In this document: positions 5,280 to 6,030 of the stretch, one piece after another | How the letters are laid out: each line of letters begins with the position of its first letter | Position numbering within the stretch: the first letter of the stretch is position 1 | NCBI GenBank assembly: GCA_002352055.1 | Contig: DEHS01000072.1 | Span: forward strand, 7,060-13,089 | Length of the DNA: 6,030 nucleotides | From: Legionellaceae bacterium UBA2794 | GTDB lineage: Bacteria > Pseudomonadota > Gammaproteobacteria > Legionellales > Legionellaceae | Reading direction: 5' to 3' | Program-made: the position numbers and the translations under genes | The notes under the pieces: generated by a model | The model's database searches: none | Told to the model about the DNA's origin: nothing | Seen by the model: only the letters and a program-made list of their open reading frames with translations

Positions 5280-6030
5280 ATGAGCTTAGGAACTGTAGTA
5301 GAAGTAATTGGTCCGGTGGTAGACGTTGAATTTCCCCGTGACGGTGTACCAAAAATTAACGATGCATTAACATTAGTTGATGGTGACCTGGTTTTTGAAG
5401 TTCAACAACAATTAGGTGATGGTGTTGTGCGTACTATTGCAATGGGAACAACTGATGGTTTGAAACGTGGTCTCAAAGCACATAATACCGGTAAGCCGAT
5501 TCAGGTCCCCGTAGGTAAAAAAACTTTAGGTCGTATTATGGATGTTTTAGGTCGTCCTATCGATGACGAAGGTCCAATCGAAGCCGAAGATCATTGGGCA
5601 ATTCATCGGAAAGCGCCAAGCTACGAAGAACAAGCGGGTAGCCAGGAGTTATTAGAAACCGGGATTAAAGTTATTGACCTTTTATGTCCTTTTGCCAAGG
5701 GTGGTAAAGTAGGGTTATTCGGTGGTGCGGGTGTAGGTAAAACCGTAAACATGATGGAATTGATTCGTAATATCGCTATCGAGCACAGTGGATACTCTGT
5801 ATTCGCAGGTGTTGGTGAGCGTACACGAGAAGGTAATGACTTCTACCATGAAATGAAAGATTCTAACGTACTGGATAAAGTATCTTTGGTTTATGGTCAA
5901 ATGAATGAGCCCCCAGGAAACCGTTTACGTGTGGCTTTGACTGGCTTGACCATGGCAGAAAAATTCCGTGATGAAGGTCGTGACGTACTGTTATTTATCG
6001 ATAATATTTATCGTTACACTCTGGCAGGGG
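5280..6030 (+). CDS. atpD: F1Fo ATP synthase subunit beta (catalytic), 5' part only
   Basis: Beta carries the three catalytic sites for ATP synthesis and hydrolysis. The first 250 codons are present and the frame is still open at the right edge; a full beta is about 460 residues. The N-terminal beta-barrel opens MSLGTVVEVIGPVVDVEFP. The P-loop GGAGVGKT is at 148-155. The general-base glutamate and its neighbour lie in GVGERTREGND as E180 and R181 (E. coli E181, R182). The Walker B segment VLLFID ends at D241 (E. coli D242), followed by NIYRYTLAG. The DELSEED region lies beyond the window. The start ATG at 5280 has a strong AGAGGG (5268-5273) six bases upstream and follows the atpG stop by 11 nt. 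It is nearly identical to other gammaproteobacterial beta subunits over the P-loop region. atpC is expected next. Confidence 0.99.
   Translation, partial: MSLGTVVEVIGPVVDVEFPRDGVPKINDALTLVDGDLVFEVQQQLGDGVVRTIAMGTTDGLKRGLKAHNTGKPIQVPVGKKTLGRIMDVLGRPIDDEGPIEAEDHWAIHRKAPSYEEQAGSQELLETGIKVIDLLCPFAKGGKVGLFGGAGVGKTVNMMELIRNIAIEHSGYSVFAGVGERTREGNDFYHEMKDSNVLDKVSLVYGQMNEPPGNRLRVALTGLTMAEKFRDEGRDVLLFIDNIYRYTLAG

Noticed and set aside
58..5900. Open frames on the minus strand and out-of-frame (for example 611-898, 1242-1586, 2896-3144, 3398-3595, 4928-5131)
   Set aside because: All lie opposite well-supported atp genes, have no family-like motifs, and are shadows of the coding strand.

Overview
The window holds most of a bacterial F-type (F1Fo) ATP synthase operon, read entirely on the + strand in the order atpI-atpB-atpE-atpF-atpH-atpA-atpG-atpD. 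The last gene runs off the right edge, and atpC (epsilon) presumably lies beyond it. The gene order, the protein lengths (b 156, delta 180, alpha 517, gamma 288 residues) and the near-family-consensus sequences point to a gammaproteobacterium. The AT-rich codon choice and the wording of the alpha and beta N-termini resemble, from memory, Legionella or close relatives. That placement is an inference and was not tested by a search.

Layout. Bases 1-63 hold a possible last 20 codons of an upstream gene. Bases 64-166 hold an AT-rich leader with a good sigma-70-type promoter (TTGCTT, 17-bp spacer, perfect TATAAT) and a GC-rich discriminator just before atpI. The membrane Fo sector follows: atpI (assembly helper, GTG start), atpB (a, proton channel), atpE (c, rotor ring) and atpF (b, stator stalk, TTG start). 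F1 and the rest of the stator come next: atpH (delta), atpA (alpha), atpG (gamma) and the first 250 codons of atpD (beta). Gaps are 1 to 58 nt, so the genes are very probably co-transcribed and several are probably translationally coupled.

The proteins build one rotary machine. Protons pass between a and the c ring, the ring turns gamma, and gamma drives ATP formation in the alpha3beta3 head, while b2-delta holds the head still. All key catalytic and proton-handling residues that fall inside the window are present, so the enzyme looks functional and H+-driven.

The window is ordinary core metabolism; I found no undescribed system. The items most worth a second look lie between genes: a GC-rich stem-loop between atpE and atpF, and a perfect 11-bp stem-loop with nested palindromes between atpA and atpG. 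Both sit where the required subunit number drops (c ring to b2, alpha3 to gamma1). No stretch over 300 bases lacks a gene, and I see no RNA genes, mobile elements or CRISPR arrays.
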